Of a stretch of DNA of 64,000 nucleotides, positions 20,467 to 30,100 are shown one piece after another. Every line of letters starts with the position of its first letter. Position 1 is the stretch's first letter. The position numbers and the translations under genes were made by a program. This stretch comes from Cyanophora paradoxa (taxonomy: Eukaryota > Glaucocystophyceae > Cyanophorales > Cyanophoraceae): contig QPMI01000521.1 of NCBI GenBank assembly GCA_004431415.1, positions 1 to 64,000 on the forward strand, given 5' to 3'. The notes beneath the pieces were generated by a model. It was not told where the DNA came from, searched no databases, and saw nothing but the letters and a program-made list of their open reading frames with translations.

Positions 20467-21513
20467 ATGACCTCTCTATTAGAAATCCCAAACTATGAAC
20501 TTGCAGCCAAATCACTGCACAGCACCTCTCATGGAGTAGTTGATTCAACCCCTGGGTATATTTGTACTGAAACTTCAAGTAATACCTCTTTCACAGAGAA
20601 TAATATACTCAGAGTCAAAGAAATTCGATGTGATAGGAATGGAGGCAAGATAAGAACCACAGGAATTATTATCTCGAATAAAAATCAGGTTCAAGCAGGT
20701 CAAGTAGTCCCAGATTCAGCAATATATGATAATGTAGGTGGATTTACCACAGCACAGATAGTTTCTTTTGGTAACACAAGTAATACTTCCGCTCTTGTAG
20801 TCAAGAGTGGAGGAGCATACTTTGGAGAGGCATTAAAGGTGAATGGAACAGTAACAGCATCCATACTAAATGCTGGAAGTGGAATGTTTGAGAGTCCAAT
20901 AAATTTTGAGGGTGGATATAATGCGAGTAGTTTTTCAGTTGGTGTTGGTGTCTTTTCCACAATGTTAAACACACCTGAAATTGAATCATCGAATGCACTC
21001 AATATCAAGAGAAATGCAGTGGTTACAGCAACCATAAACAATGTTTCCCCTTCAATAAATCTAATTAAATATCTGAAAGCTCCTCACCCTCGGTTTTGTA
21101 TTGTAAATTATTCAACATCAGCAGTTACTGTGGGAACCACATCAACAGCAAGAAGATTCGCTTTTAACAGAACTCTTGTGGATGCAAGCAATAATATCAC
21201 ATTATCCACAGGCACCTTTACAGCACCTGTGTCCGGAATTTATAGATTCTTCTTCATTGTTCAAATGTCAACAGCTTCATCAACAGGGGAGTGTAGAGTT
21301 GCATTTAGAAAGAATGATTTGGCTCTTTCCCCTCAATCGGTTCAAGAATTTTCAACTTACAATGGAAGGCGAAGTGTTCATATGGAGGCTTCTTTTGCTG
21401 TATATGCGAACGAATTTGTGAATGTTATACAAACCTGGACATCGTCCATGCAATATGATGCTACAATACAAGGTATTACCTGTTTTGGGGGGCATCTCAT
21501 CAGTAGATTATAA
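20467..21513 (+). CDS. Surface protein with shared N-module and C1q-like head (paralogue 1)
   Basis: About 348 residues from the ATG after TTAATATAAAG. The N-terminal module carries VKEIRCDRNGGKIRTTG, found in three further genes downstream. A middle region has VVKSGGAYFGEALKVNG, a turn-rich fibre-like segment. The last 130 residues resemble a C1q/TNF-type jelly roll: FTAPVSGIYRFFF, then a strand pattern ending ITCFGGHLI. C1q-like heads trimerise and bind protein or sugar ligands. It is probably an exposed virion attachment protein made from the fibre gene cluster. The frame is intact. Confidence 0.75.
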   Translation: MTSLLEIPNYELAAKSLHSTSHGVVDSTPGYICTETSSNTSFTENNILRVKEIRCDRNGGKIRTTGIIISNKNQVQAGQVVPDSAIYDNVGGFTTAQIVSFGNTSNTSALVVKSGGAYFGEALKVNGTVTASILNAGSGMFESPINFEGGYNASSFSVGVGVFSTMLNTPEIESSNALNIKRNAVVTATINNVSPSINLIKYLKAPHPRFCIVNYSTSAVTVGTTSTARRFAFNRTLVDASNNITLSTGTFTAPVSGIYRFFFIVQMSTASSTGECRVAFRKNDLALSPQSVQEFSTYNGRRSVHMEASFAVYANEFVNVIQTWTSSMQYDATIQGITCFGGHLISRL

Positions 21514-21535
21514 ACTTTTTGTTGGGAATTTATAG

Positions 21536-22557
21536 ATGGCTACCCAAATTGCAGTTCCTGTTTTCTGTTATGCAGCACCTAAATTGCATCAACTGAACCA
21601 CACAGTTACAGATGCTATTCCCGGGTTTATTTGCACAGAAACCACAGGAGCAGATTCGTTTACTCAAAATTCGATTATCAGATGCAAGGAGATTCGATGT
21701 GATAGAAATGCTGGAAAAATAAGAACCACACAATTAATCGTAAGTAACAAGAATCAGGTGTTAACAGGTGGTGTAGTTGCTGATGCAGCTATTTATGATG
21801 ATGCAGGTGGGGTGACCACACCACAGATTGTTACTTTTGATGGGACAGAAAATAATGCAGCACTTGTAGTTAAATCAGGTGGAGCATGGATAGGTTCGGG
21901 AGCTTTTGTGAATGGAACACTCTCAGCTGCAAACGTCTCAATTTCAGGCCAAACGACATTTACAGGTGTTGTGAATGCAAATGGTGGTCTTTTTGTTCCT
22001 ACTTATACAGTCCCTGTGATGACCACAACCACAAAGATTCAAACACCTGAAATAGATACAGGAGCAAATGTAGATCTCATTCTGAAACGCAATAGCACAG
22101 AAGTCGCACGAATTGATGCAGGGGGTCTTACAATCGCAGCAAACTTTTATTTGAAGCAAGAAACCCAACCTCGATTTTGTGTTGGGTTTGGTGTAGCAAC
22201 AAGAAGTGGAGTATATGGGCGTCTTACTAATTGGTTGCATGAATTCTTTGATAATACCAACTCATTTGATGTAGTAGAAGGGAAATTCACAGCGCCTATA
22301 AGTGGAGATTATAGATTCTCTCTTAATTCTTATAGTATTGTTACCTCATCTGTGAGTGTAGATCTGAAAGTAAATGATCAGAATGTTTCAACAGAATTCA
22401 ATTTCAGGGTAAACAACTCACAAACAGTAACCAACAAAACAATCATTTTGAGCGCAATACTCAGACTTGGAGCCGGGATAATGTCTCTATTTATGCTGTT
22501 GATACTTCCATTTCAGAATTCACAACGTTTAGTGGCGAATTGCTGAGCATAATTTAA
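21536..22557 (+). CDS. Surface protein with shared N-module and C1q-like head (paralogue 2), late frameshift
   Basis: Same layout as paralogue 1: CKEIRCDRNAGKIRTTQ in the N-module, VVKSGGAWIGSGAFVNG in the middle, and FTAPISGDYRFSL at the start of the C1q-like head. A one-base shift in a G run near 22480 diverts the frame. The alternative frame gives DNVSIYAV and FSGELLSII before a TAA at 22555-22557, matching the usual C1q ending. It follows paralogue 1 by 22 bases. Confidence 0.75.
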
Positions 22558-22576
22558 TTTCTACAAGTAGTTTAGA

Positions 22577-22840
22577 ATGTCGAATATATACCAAGTAGTT
22601 CTGACTGATACCGAAAAGTTGGGAATGGAATATTGCGCTGCTTCTGTTCAGGACTGGATTGATAATGCTGCCCACAACAGGGCAAGAATCGCAATTGATG
22701 AGATTGTTCAGAAAGAGATCCAATCTTGCATCTCATCAGGAGTTCAGATACCAACCTCAAAGGAAGCGATTGTATTACAGGCATTCCAAAGGGGAACTGT
22801 AAAGAAAGGCATCGAGTATAACAATGTCACAGAAGAGTAG
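22577..22840 (+). CDS. Small conserved-looking viral protein (87 aa)
   Basis: Start MSNIYQVVLTDTEKLGMEY, then VQDWIDNAAHNRARIAIDEI and a KKGIEYN end. The WIDN...NRARIAIDEI segment recalls short proteins near structural genes of dsDNA phages and algal viruses, whose function I do not know. It lies between two fibre-type paralogues in the same direction, so a structural or chaperone role is possible. Confidence 0.55.
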   Translation: MSNIYQVVLTDTEKLGMEYCAASVQDWIDNAAHNRARIAIDEIVQKEIQSCISSGVQIPTSKEAIVLQAFQRGTVKKGIEYNNVTEE

Positions 22841-22878
22841 TGTACATTATTTTTCTTTCCTTCTTAGTAAAAGAAGCA

Positions 22879-23724
22879 ATGGGTGAATATAATCGAGTTC
22901 AACTTCCAATATATTCCCTTGGATCCCCTGCTATGCACTTTCGCCAGCATGAAGTTAATGATGAGGTTCGTGGTTTAGAATCCACAGAGAGACCCAATTC
23001 CAATGGTAACTCTTTTGATAAGAATTCGATTATTCGAGTTAAAGAACTGAGAGCAGACAAGAATTCGGGTGTGGTTAAAACAACTCGACTCCTTGTCTCA
23101 AATGCGAACTTCTTCCAACCCACTAATGGAGGTCCTGATGCTTACAGTGTAGACCTGAAAGCCCTCGATTTTGACAAGAATTCTGCTGCTGTAACTGTGA
23201 GATCAGGTGGAGCATTTATTGGTGGTGGTTGCAGAGTTTCAGGTCAACTCTCCTCATCAATTGCATACAATGATGTCCCAGATACTCTTGAACAGAATGT
23301 TGAAGACCCACAACGAATTCGATTATATATACCAGTTGCACAACAGCCAATTATTCAATTTTACCAAGGTTATACTGTCACACTTGAAAACTCTGAATTG
23401 ATTGAAGGAACCAAAAGAGTAATGAGAGGGCTGGTCATTCCTTCTGCAATGCTTTCTTTATGTAGAGCCAACAATAACCAGCCAGGTCACAGATACAATT
23501 TCAGTGTTCAAGGATATGATCATTTCGGCACAGGGTTCTGTGTTTATAATAACAATTTCACCTATGATCTGTTTGTTACAGATATTGGAAAATATACAAT
23601 TACAGTTATGGGTATCAGAACAGATATAGCTGCTGTCTCAGCTCTAAGAGGTGTTACTCCTGATACTCTTTCTCAAACAGGGTTTTACCAGGAACCAGAT
23701 GTGATTGATAACCCAACCCCATAA
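22879..23724 (+). CDS. Surface protein with shared N-module (paralogue 3)
   Basis: About 281 residues from MGEYNRVQLP. The shared module is visible as VKELRADKNSGVVKTTRLLV, followed by TVRSGGAFIGGGCRVSGQL, parallel to paralogues 1 and 2. The C-terminal half is unrelated to C1q and instead aligns in part with paralogue 4: QGYDHFGTGFCVYNNNF against TPYDNFGIAYHGVNFG. The frame is intact. Probably an alternative receptor-binding or decoration protein. Confidence 0.7.
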   Translation: MGEYNRVQLPIYSLGSPAMHFRQHEVNDEVRGLESTERPNSNGNSFDKNSIIRVKELRADKNSGVVKTTRLLVSNANFFQPTNGGPDAYSVDLKALDFDKNSAAVTVRSGGAFIGGGCRVSGQLSSSIAYNDVPDTLEQNVEDPQRIRLYIPVAQQPIIQFYQGYTVTLENSELIEGTKRVMRGLVIPSAMLSLCRANNNQPGHRYNFSVQGYDHFGTGFCVYNNNFTYDLFVTDIGKYTITVMGIRTDIAAVSALRGVTPDTLSQTGFYQEPDVIDNPTP

Positions 23725-23747
23725 ATTATATATTACTTTAATGTAAA

Positions 23748-24574
23748 ATGGCTGCCCCAGTAGAGCGAATTATTACACCCCAACTCTCATTAGCAGCACC
23801 TGCAAATCACGTTTTGCAGCATGCTACTTTTGATGATGTAGAAGGTCTCCAATCCACAGAAGTACAACCTACAATGAATACCTTTGGTTCCACCCATAAA
23901 CTGAGATTGCAGGAACTCAGATGTGATAAAAATAATGGTATAGTTAAGACAACGAAACTCCTTGTGACAAATGCGAACTTTTCTGCCCATTATGGAGACC
24001 CAGACAGTTATGGTGATCCTCTTTCTACTTATTCTTTTGAATCTCGGTCGGGAGCTATTAACTGCAAAACGGGGGAGCATATATTGGTGATGGTCTTCGG
24101 ATTGGTGGAGCTGTTGGTGCGCCTCTTTTCGTAAATGATCAACCCAATCCCATTGATCCCAACACCAGAATTCGCACCTATGTCCCCAGTATGAATGCAC
24201 CATATATTATCAAGATCTTCCCAATTGTTGTGAATGAGCAGACATCAGTAGTTGATTCTCTTGTTGAGATTGGTGACCACTACAAGGTGGTCGTGGATAT
24301 TCCACCAGATGTTTATGCTGTCTGTCAAGTAGAGGGTGGAACCCCAAATATTGCAGTTGTAATCACTCCATATGACAATTTCGGGATTGCTTATCATGGA
24401 GTGAATTTCGGTCTTGAAGATTACCAGTTTTTGGTGAGAGCCACCAGATTTGGTATCTACAAATGCATTCTCTATGCTGAGAGAACCGATGCTATTGCAA
24501 GACAGAATACATATGCAGAATATTACGGCACAAATCGATACTTCCCCATTTTCGGGCAGGATACTGCTCCATAG
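23748..24574 (+). CDS. Surface protein with shared N-module (paralogue 4), one frameshift
   Basis: MAAPVERIITPQLSLAAPAN starts the protein. LQELRCDKNNGIVKTTKLLV is the shared module. A one-base shift in the GGGGG run near 24073 interrupts the SGGAYIG-type segment. The second frame runs to TAG at 24572-24574 with TPYDNFGIAYHGVNFG like paralogue 3. The gene ends the tandem set of four. Confidence 0.7.
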
Positions 24575-24599
24575 AAATCTCAGGTATATATAGAGAGGA

Positions 24600-24872
24600 A
24601 TGGATGATAAAACAAAGAAATTCATAGAATCTGCAATGATGGTTCATGGTGATGCTAAATTCGATTATAGTGAGACAGTGTATAAGAAAGCACAAGAGAA
24701 GGTCTCTGTTAGATGCCTTAAATGCAACAAGATCCTCCAAACCTACCCATTTAATCATGTAAGGGGAAGTGGATGCAGAGAGTGCAACAAGAAATCCTCT
24801 CATGCTTACAGAAAAAAGACTACATCAGGAATTGTGATAGATGATAAACCAGTGGTACTGTACTTTGATTAG
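24600..24872 (+). CDS. Zinc-finger protein of the HGDxYDYS type (DUF723-like)
   Basis: 90 residues. VHGDAKFDYSETVY, a CLKC pair, a FNHVRGSGCRECN second pair and the spacing fit a treble-clef domain that often precedes homing-type nuclease domains in phages and giant viruses (H-G-D-K-Y-D-Y-S start, C-x2-C and G-C-P-x-C). No nuclease domain follows, so it may be a stand-alone or truncated form. TATATATAG lies about 10 bases before the ATG. Confidence 0.6.
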   Translation: MDDKTKKFIESAMMVHGDAKFDYSETVYKKAQEKVSVRCLKCNKILQTYPFNHVRGSGCRECNKKSSHAYRKKTTSGIVIDDKPVVLYFD

Positions 24873-25018
24873 ATCTTTGAGAGAGAAATGAGGATCTTTC
24901 CCCATTTTCCCTTTGTGATTATGCATGTGTCAAAGCAGTTTGGACAGGTCTTGTGGTAGTGCAGCAGAATGATATCCACCAACTCATAAGGTAGCACTCT
25001 TGCTAAGATGGTTCGCAT
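24869..25018 (-). CDS. Possible small F-box-like protein (49 aa)
   Basis: A minus-strand ATG at 25018 opens MRTILARVLPYELVDIILLH, with a CPNCFDTC cysteine pair further on and a stop at 24869-24871. LPYELVDIIL is F-box-like, and viral F-box proteins redirect host ubiquitin ligases, but 49 residues barely make the motif. It converges with the zinc-finger gene (stops overlap by a few bases) and is divergent from the SpeD-like gene. Confidence 0.35.
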   Translation of the reverse strand: MRTILARVLPYELVDIILLHYHKTCPNCFDTCIITKGKWGKILISLSKI

Positions 25019-25058
25019 TCTACCAATCGCGTTTTTAATTTTTCTAAATTATTCATAA

Positions 25059-25460
25059 ATGAATACTCATCGAGGCTTCCATGTGATGCTGGATTACAAA
25101 TTCAGAACCCAATTAGCAGTAGGAGTGGAAGACTTGGAGACAACGACCAGGTGGTTAATGCAGTTCTTACAAACTATTATTCAAGAGCAAGGTATTCGAG
25201 TAGTTCACAAGCATTGCGAGATTTTCGATGGTGGTATTTCTCCTCCTGGTTTTGCAATGGTTCTTCTGCTGGATGAGAGCCACTGCACTGCTCATTGTTA
25301 CTCAAATGAAGGTATGCTGGCGATTGATATATTCAGTTGTGGATTAGAAGCAGAGAGAAAAACCACGAGAGTATCTCATGAGATAGATGAGAGAATAACA
25401 GGTGTGTTTTCAGGGTTGGAGAAATCGGAGAAACATAGAGTATTGCGATTTCCGAGTTAG
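25059..25460 (+). CDS. speD: S-adenosylmethionine decarboxylase-like enzyme (SpeD, class 1b type)
   Basis: 133 residues, about the length of the bacterial/archaeal class 1b enzyme. That enzyme is made as a proenzyme, cuts itself between Glu and Ser, and uses the resulting pyruvoyl group to decarboxylate S-adenosylmethionine for spermidine synthesis. Here the site reads LLLDESHCTAHCYSNEG...DIFSCG: Glu73-Ser74, His79 (Ser+5) and Cys94 (Ser+20) keep the spacing of Ser63, His68 and Cys83 in the Thermotoga enzyme. GFHVMLD near the N-terminus is also typical. The last 35 or so codons lie in the TIR. Some phage SpeD homologues decarboxylate ornithine or arginine instead, so substrate is open. Confidence 0.78.
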   Translation: MNTHRGFHVMLDYKFRTQLAVGVEDLETTTRWLMQFLQTIIQEQGIRVVHKHCEIFDGGISPPGFAMVLLLDESHCTAHCYSNEGMLAIDIFSCGLEAERKTTRVSHEIDERITGVFSGLEKSEKHRVLRFPS

Positions 25461-25557
25461 TTGACACTGAGAAATTCAGAATTTCAGATGGTCTTACTGA
25501 AAATGGTCAGATAATCGGGTGTGACACCTATTTAATTGACTGTGACGCCTGTGACAG
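25365..25557. repeat. Right terminal inverted repeat of element 1 (part matched to 1-193)
   Basis: Reverse complement of 1-193 with one mismatch. The inner boundary falls inside the SpeD-like gene. The repeat certainly continues outward (25558 on), but its partner is outside the window, so the full TIR length cannot be read here. Confidence 0.92.
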
Positions 25558-25940
25558 GTGTGACACCTATTTTCAAACTTTTTAAAATTCTCACAAATTA
25601 CAGACTTCTGAAAACACCTGTCACACCTGTCACACCCGTCACACCCAATTAACAAAAGACTCTATTTCTTACTGAGATATTCAAGAATTTATTGTTGTCT
25701 TACTGAAAACAGTCTATGTGACAGGTGTGACACCTTCAAAATCCACCCAACAATAGTCGATTTCATGAATACCTTTCTGTCTTACTGAAAATGGTAAGGA
25801 GACCAGGTGTGACAGGTAGTTTAATTGAGTGTGACAGGTGTGACAGGTGTGACACCTATTTTCAAACTTTCTAAATTTTTCAAAAATGACAGACTTCTGA
25901 AAACACCTGTCACACCTGTCACACCTGTCACAGACATTCT
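25525..25940. repeat. Terminal TGTGACAGGTGTGACACC repeat region
   Basis: Three similar blocks (25525-25650, 25715-25735, 25805-25935), each with TGTGACAGG units followed by their complement around an AT-rich core. Words such as CTTACTGAAAATGG recur between blocks. The same family lies at 1-40 and 8766-8912. The stretch 25461-26040 has no gene. It is probably the outer TIR with protein-binding or replication sites. Confidence 0.8.
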
Positions 25941-26045
25941 ACCCCTCTTACTGACTTTCTCAAAAACAAATATATCTATTACTGAATATCATTTGAATAC
26001 TACCTGTCACACTTGAATTCAATTATTCTGTTTTATAGAACATAT

Positions 26046-26305
26046 GCAATCTAATCGATTGTTCAATTGGAGACCATGCAACTCTGTGACACTTTTTCGA
26101 TCTAAAATATAAATCCGCAATCTCATCGATTGTTTAATTGGACATAATGCAGTTCCGATATATTCCAATAGAAAATCCCGCAATCTAATCGATTGTTTAA
26201 TGGGAGATAATGCAACTCTGTGACACTTTTTCGGTGCAAAAATGTACATCAGCAATCTCATCGATTGTTCAATTGGACACAATGCAACTCTGTGACACTT
26301 TTTGC
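26046..26305. repeat. Four imperfect tandem repeats of 61-73 bases
   Basis: Copies begin GCAATCT(A/C)ATCGATTGTT at 26046, 26119, 26191 and 26252, and most contain ATGCAACTCTGTGACACTTTTT. The GTGACAC word links them to the terminal repeats. They lie outside the recognisable TIR blocks and may be subterminal repeats of element 1 or part of the insertion site. From 26306 to 26622 I see only AT-rich sequence without a gene. Confidence 0.8.
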
Positions 26306-26622
26306 GTTTTTCGATACAGAATGGGCGGTGGTCTACTTCAATACATGAGAGATATATCGAGTTTATGCGAATTTATGCAATTTAATCGCAATTATATCGA
26401 TCTTTAAGCAGTTTAATGTTAATCTATCGCAGATTTGTATGTAAACAACAAAGTACATAATCAATCGATATAAGATCAATTGAATCTATCGAAGTTTAAT
26501 CGAAAATATGCATTTTGGTAAACGCGTTTTCATTTTTAATACAAAGTTTGCATTATTTTATACAAAGTTTGCATAAAAAGTTTAAGAAATTAATCGAAAA
26601 ATATGTATTTTAGTATTAAATT

Positions 26623-26719
26623 AACACATATTGAAAAACGAATTTAAATCCAGAGTGAATCGAGATCGCGAAGCGATCGAGATGAACGAGGGATTTAAAT
26701 TCGTTTTTCAATATGTGTT
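26623..26719. repeat. Foldback element: perfect 29-base inverted arms
   Basis: Arms 26623-26651 and 26691-26719 are exact reverse complements (AACACATATTGAAAAACG... outward). The 39-base loop contains a second small palindrome, GATCGC-GAA-GCGATC. It sits exactly where AT-rich element DNA gives way to GC-rich host DNA, so it may mark the element end or be a separate small insertion. Confidence 0.85.
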
Positions 26720-27122
26720 GGGGGAGGCAGTGCCTTACGCTCCCCATCGCCATGCCTGGCCCTGCGCCGGGGCCTGGGCCTTTGCGCGTCCGATCGCCGA
26801 TTTGATCACGAGATTCACGAGGCTGACGCATTCGAATTCGCAGCCGCGGCCAGATCCGGAGGGCCGGGAGCACGCCTGCGAATTATAGGAATTTCGCAAT
26901 GGGGCTTCTCCTGGCCGCTGTGGGTGCGTTTCAGCTACAAATTTCGCATATCTGAAATTCTCCTTTTGAAGTTGCAATATTGGCATTCTTTGACAGTTTA
27001 AAATTTGGAGTTCGAATTCTGAAAATCAGCTGCGCATGCATATGCAGATCTAGATCTGGACAAGAGAAACTCTTCTAGATCTCCCCGTTGCCTGATCTTG
27101 ACGGCGCTGACGCCTGCGCCAG

Positions 27123-30100
27123 CGGCGCTGCTGGCGATCGCGCTCTGGCGGGCCCCCCTCGCGCTGGGCCCGGCGGGGGGCCCCCTCCCCGCGCAGCGCC
27201 TCGCGGCGCTCGGCGGGGCCCTCGCGGCGGCGGCGGCGGCGTGCGGGGCCCTCGCCCTCGCCCTCCTCCCGCGCCGCGACGACGCGCCCCTCCGCCGCCA
27301 CTGGCAGGCGCGCCGCCCCAGCCCCGCCCGCCCGCCCCGCTGAGCCCCGGCGCCCGCAGGCGGTCGCCTGCGCAGCCATCCCCACGCTCTACGGCGCCGC
27401 CTTCTGCGTCTCCTGGGTGCGCCCCGCGGGCCGGAGCCGGCGGGGGCGGGGCGGGGCGGGGCCGACGGGGGCGGGGCGGGGCGGCAGGCGCTGGCGATGC
27501 CGTCGTGCCTGCTGGTGGCGGTGGCGGCCGGCTCGCTCCTCTCCTCCTCCCTCGTCCGCCTCCGCTGCCTCCAGGCCCGCCCCGCGCCCCGCCCCGAGCT
27601 CGATCTAGCTCGCGGCGCCGCGTGCGAGGCGGCGGGGTCCGGGGCGCAGGTGCTGGCGGTCAACGGCGTCGGAGTGGCCCTCGGCGCCGCCCTCGCCCTC
27701 GCCCTCGTGCGCACTCTCCGAGCGCCCTCGAGCTCAGACGTGCTGACCCGGGCCCGCCCGCGCCCCTGCAGAGCGGCTCGGAGCCGGTCCGCGCGTGGGA
27801 GATCGGTGCGTACTCGCGAGGCGGCGCCTCGCGATTGCAATTGCTTATAAGCTTCGCGCCGCTGACGCCCTTGCGGTTCGAATTCGACTCGGCGAGTAGC
27901 TTTCTCCCAGCCGATCTGCCTCGCCGCCTTCGTTTTCGGAGCCGCCGCCGCCCGCCGGGACGAAACCGAATCGCGCGAGGTGATTTTTGGCGGCATTTGA
28001 AATTTATATTATATATATTCCGGGGGATCCGGCCTTCAATTAAATTTCTGCTGTTATATATATATATAATGGAAGCGTGGGAATAATTGGCCTAGCCTTG
28101 GCGTGTGGCCAATTTATATCTGACGCTGGCCATGGATTGGCGGCGTCGGTTTTAATTTGCAGCGCTTCATGCGGAGCGGGGAGGCGCCGGCGGAGGCGGA
28201 GAGCTTCCGCGAGGAGTACGCGCCTCTCTTCGCCGAGCTCGCGGTCCGATCCCGGCCCGAGCCCGGCCGGCTCCAGGGCCGCCCGCGCCCGAGCCCGCGT
28301 CCTAAGGCCGGGACGCGCGCAGTCGTTCCGGTTCCTGTCGGCAGAGATGGAGCTCGCCTCGCCGGTCGCCTCCGCCATCGCCGTCCTCGCCGACCTCCTC
28401 GACGCCCTCGTCGCTGGTACGAGCTCGAGCCGCGGCCGGCCCCGCCGCTGGCCCCGCTGACAATGAGGGACGCTCCCGCAGAGGCCAGCATCGTCCACGC
28501 GGCCGGCGCAGCCGCAGCCCTCCGGTGCCCTCCGATCCCAGGCTTGAGCCTTCCCATCCAACTCTAACTCCCGGCCCCTTCACGACCAGGCACCTCCTCA
28601 CGTACGCGAAGAAGGCCCCCTCCGAGGATTCCGCGACGGTTGAGGTCCGGCACGGGAAAGGGCGCCGGCCCCTCCGCGGGTCGCGCCGCGCTGACCGTGC
28701 GCGTGCCCACTCTCGCAGGGGGCGATGGAGGCGGCGGAGGCGAGCGGGGAGAGCGACGTGATCGTCCAGTCGTTCCAGGGGTGGATGAACGCTATGGTCC
28801 GTCCGCGTTCGCTCGCGATCGAACCTCGCGATCGCGGATCGCGATATCGATCGATGCATCTATTTTCGCGCCCATATATAAAATAATTCACCGGTCGAGC
28901 AGGGCGCGGCGCCGCCGCGCATGCAATTCCGCTCGATGTCCTACAAGCGCAAGCCCTCCGTCATCCTCCACGGGCCCGTTCCGGGCCTCTCCCGGGCCCT
29001 CCTCGAGCCGGAGTCCGATGCGCTGGGGGAGGCCCTCGCCCCCGCCTGCCTCGTCTCCTGGGAGTCCTTCGACGTTTTCAAGGTTCGCGTTCGAATGAAC
29101 TCTTATATAATTATAATTATGTCCTTCATAGCCCTGAACTCTTATATAATTATAATTATGTCCTTCATAGCTCTCTAGATTAAATTTCCCATAGATCTCT
29201 AGGTGCCCCCGCCCTCGAGCTCCCCTCCCCTCCGCGACTCTTTCTTCTTCTTGTGCGAGGCTGCAGCTGAGCGACCTCCACCGGCAGCTGGAGCAGGCGG
29301 CGGGGGGCCGGCCCCTCGAGCTCCTCGCGTGCGCCCCGCCCGCCCCCTCCCGCCGCCCGCCCCGCCCGGCCCGGCCCACCGGGGGCGCCCTCGTGCAGAA
29401 TGCACCTGGCGGAGAAGCACCGCGTCTTTGAGGCCTCGGGGGCACGCCCCGCCCCGCCCCGCCCGCCCGCCCGCGCCGCGGCCCGTTGCGAGCGGCGCGG
29501 CGCATGCGCAGGTGGAGGCGGCCAAGTTCCGCGCCTTCGTCTCCGCCGTCGAGGCCGGCTACCAGAAAGTGGTCCGCCCCGCCCGCCCTCGATTCTTCCA
29601 GATATGGGCCGTCCGCCGCTGACGCCGGCCCGGCGCCAGCCGTACCACACGGCGACGCACGCCGCCGACGTCCTTCAGGTGAGCGGGCGCCGCGCGCGCC
29701 CCGCGCCGGCCCCCAGTGCCTTGCGAGCGCGAAAGGTCCCTCGAGCTCGAGCTCATTCACTGAGTCAAATATTTTCGCGCCTCTGTATCTTACAGGCTCT
29801 TGTCTTCCTGATCGATTGCGGCGGGATTCGGGAGCACATCTCTCCCACCGACATGCTCGCCGCGATGGTAATTATTATATTAATTATGTAGAGCCCACTC
29901 TCGAGAACGTGCCTCACTCTCCGGCTCATGCAGGTGTCGGCAATCGTGCACGACGTGGGCCATAGCGGCAGGAGCAAGTGCGGTCGATTCAAATATAATT
30001 AGGCTCCTTGAAACGCTTGCGATCATCGGATGGCTAGATGCATCGATCTGCAGCTTATACTGGAATGTCTTCCCGCAGCGGCTTCGAGACCGCGACGGAG

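Larger units (their letters stand above)
1..26310. mobile_element. Element 1: Maverick/Polinton-like integrated virus, left end cut
   Basis: AT-rich block with the hallmark Maverick/Polinton set: major capsid protein, FtsK/HerA-type packaging ATPase, family B DNA polymerase and rve integrase. It adds a primase-helicase and a large surface-protein block. Positions 1-193 are the reverse complement of 25365-25557, so both ends carry a TIR and the left one continues outside the window. The right edge is not exact: TIR-type repeats run to about 26020, another tandem repeat to about 26310, and the switch to GC-rich host DNA is near 26720. No target-site duplication can be checked because the left end is missing. 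I recognised no adenain-type protease, which is usual in canonical Polintons. Confidence 0.9.

Noticed and set aside
17111-24574. Bacteriophage or prophage contamination suggested by tail-fibre motifs
   Set aside because: The fibre genes are continuous with Polinton-type capsid, ATPase and integrase genes, and the second element shows the same linkage next to intron-containing nuclear genes.
1-26310. Adenain-type maturation protease expected in Polintons
   Set aside because: I looked for an H...D/E...Q...C arrangement in the small genes and found no convincing candidate, so none is reported.
27088-28086. Long GC-rich open frames of about 330 residues on both strands
   Set aside because: They are Pro/Arg/Ala-rich frames that run through obvious introns; high GC removes stop codons. 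Only the exon pieces with phosphodiesterase or hydrophobic-helix signal were kept.
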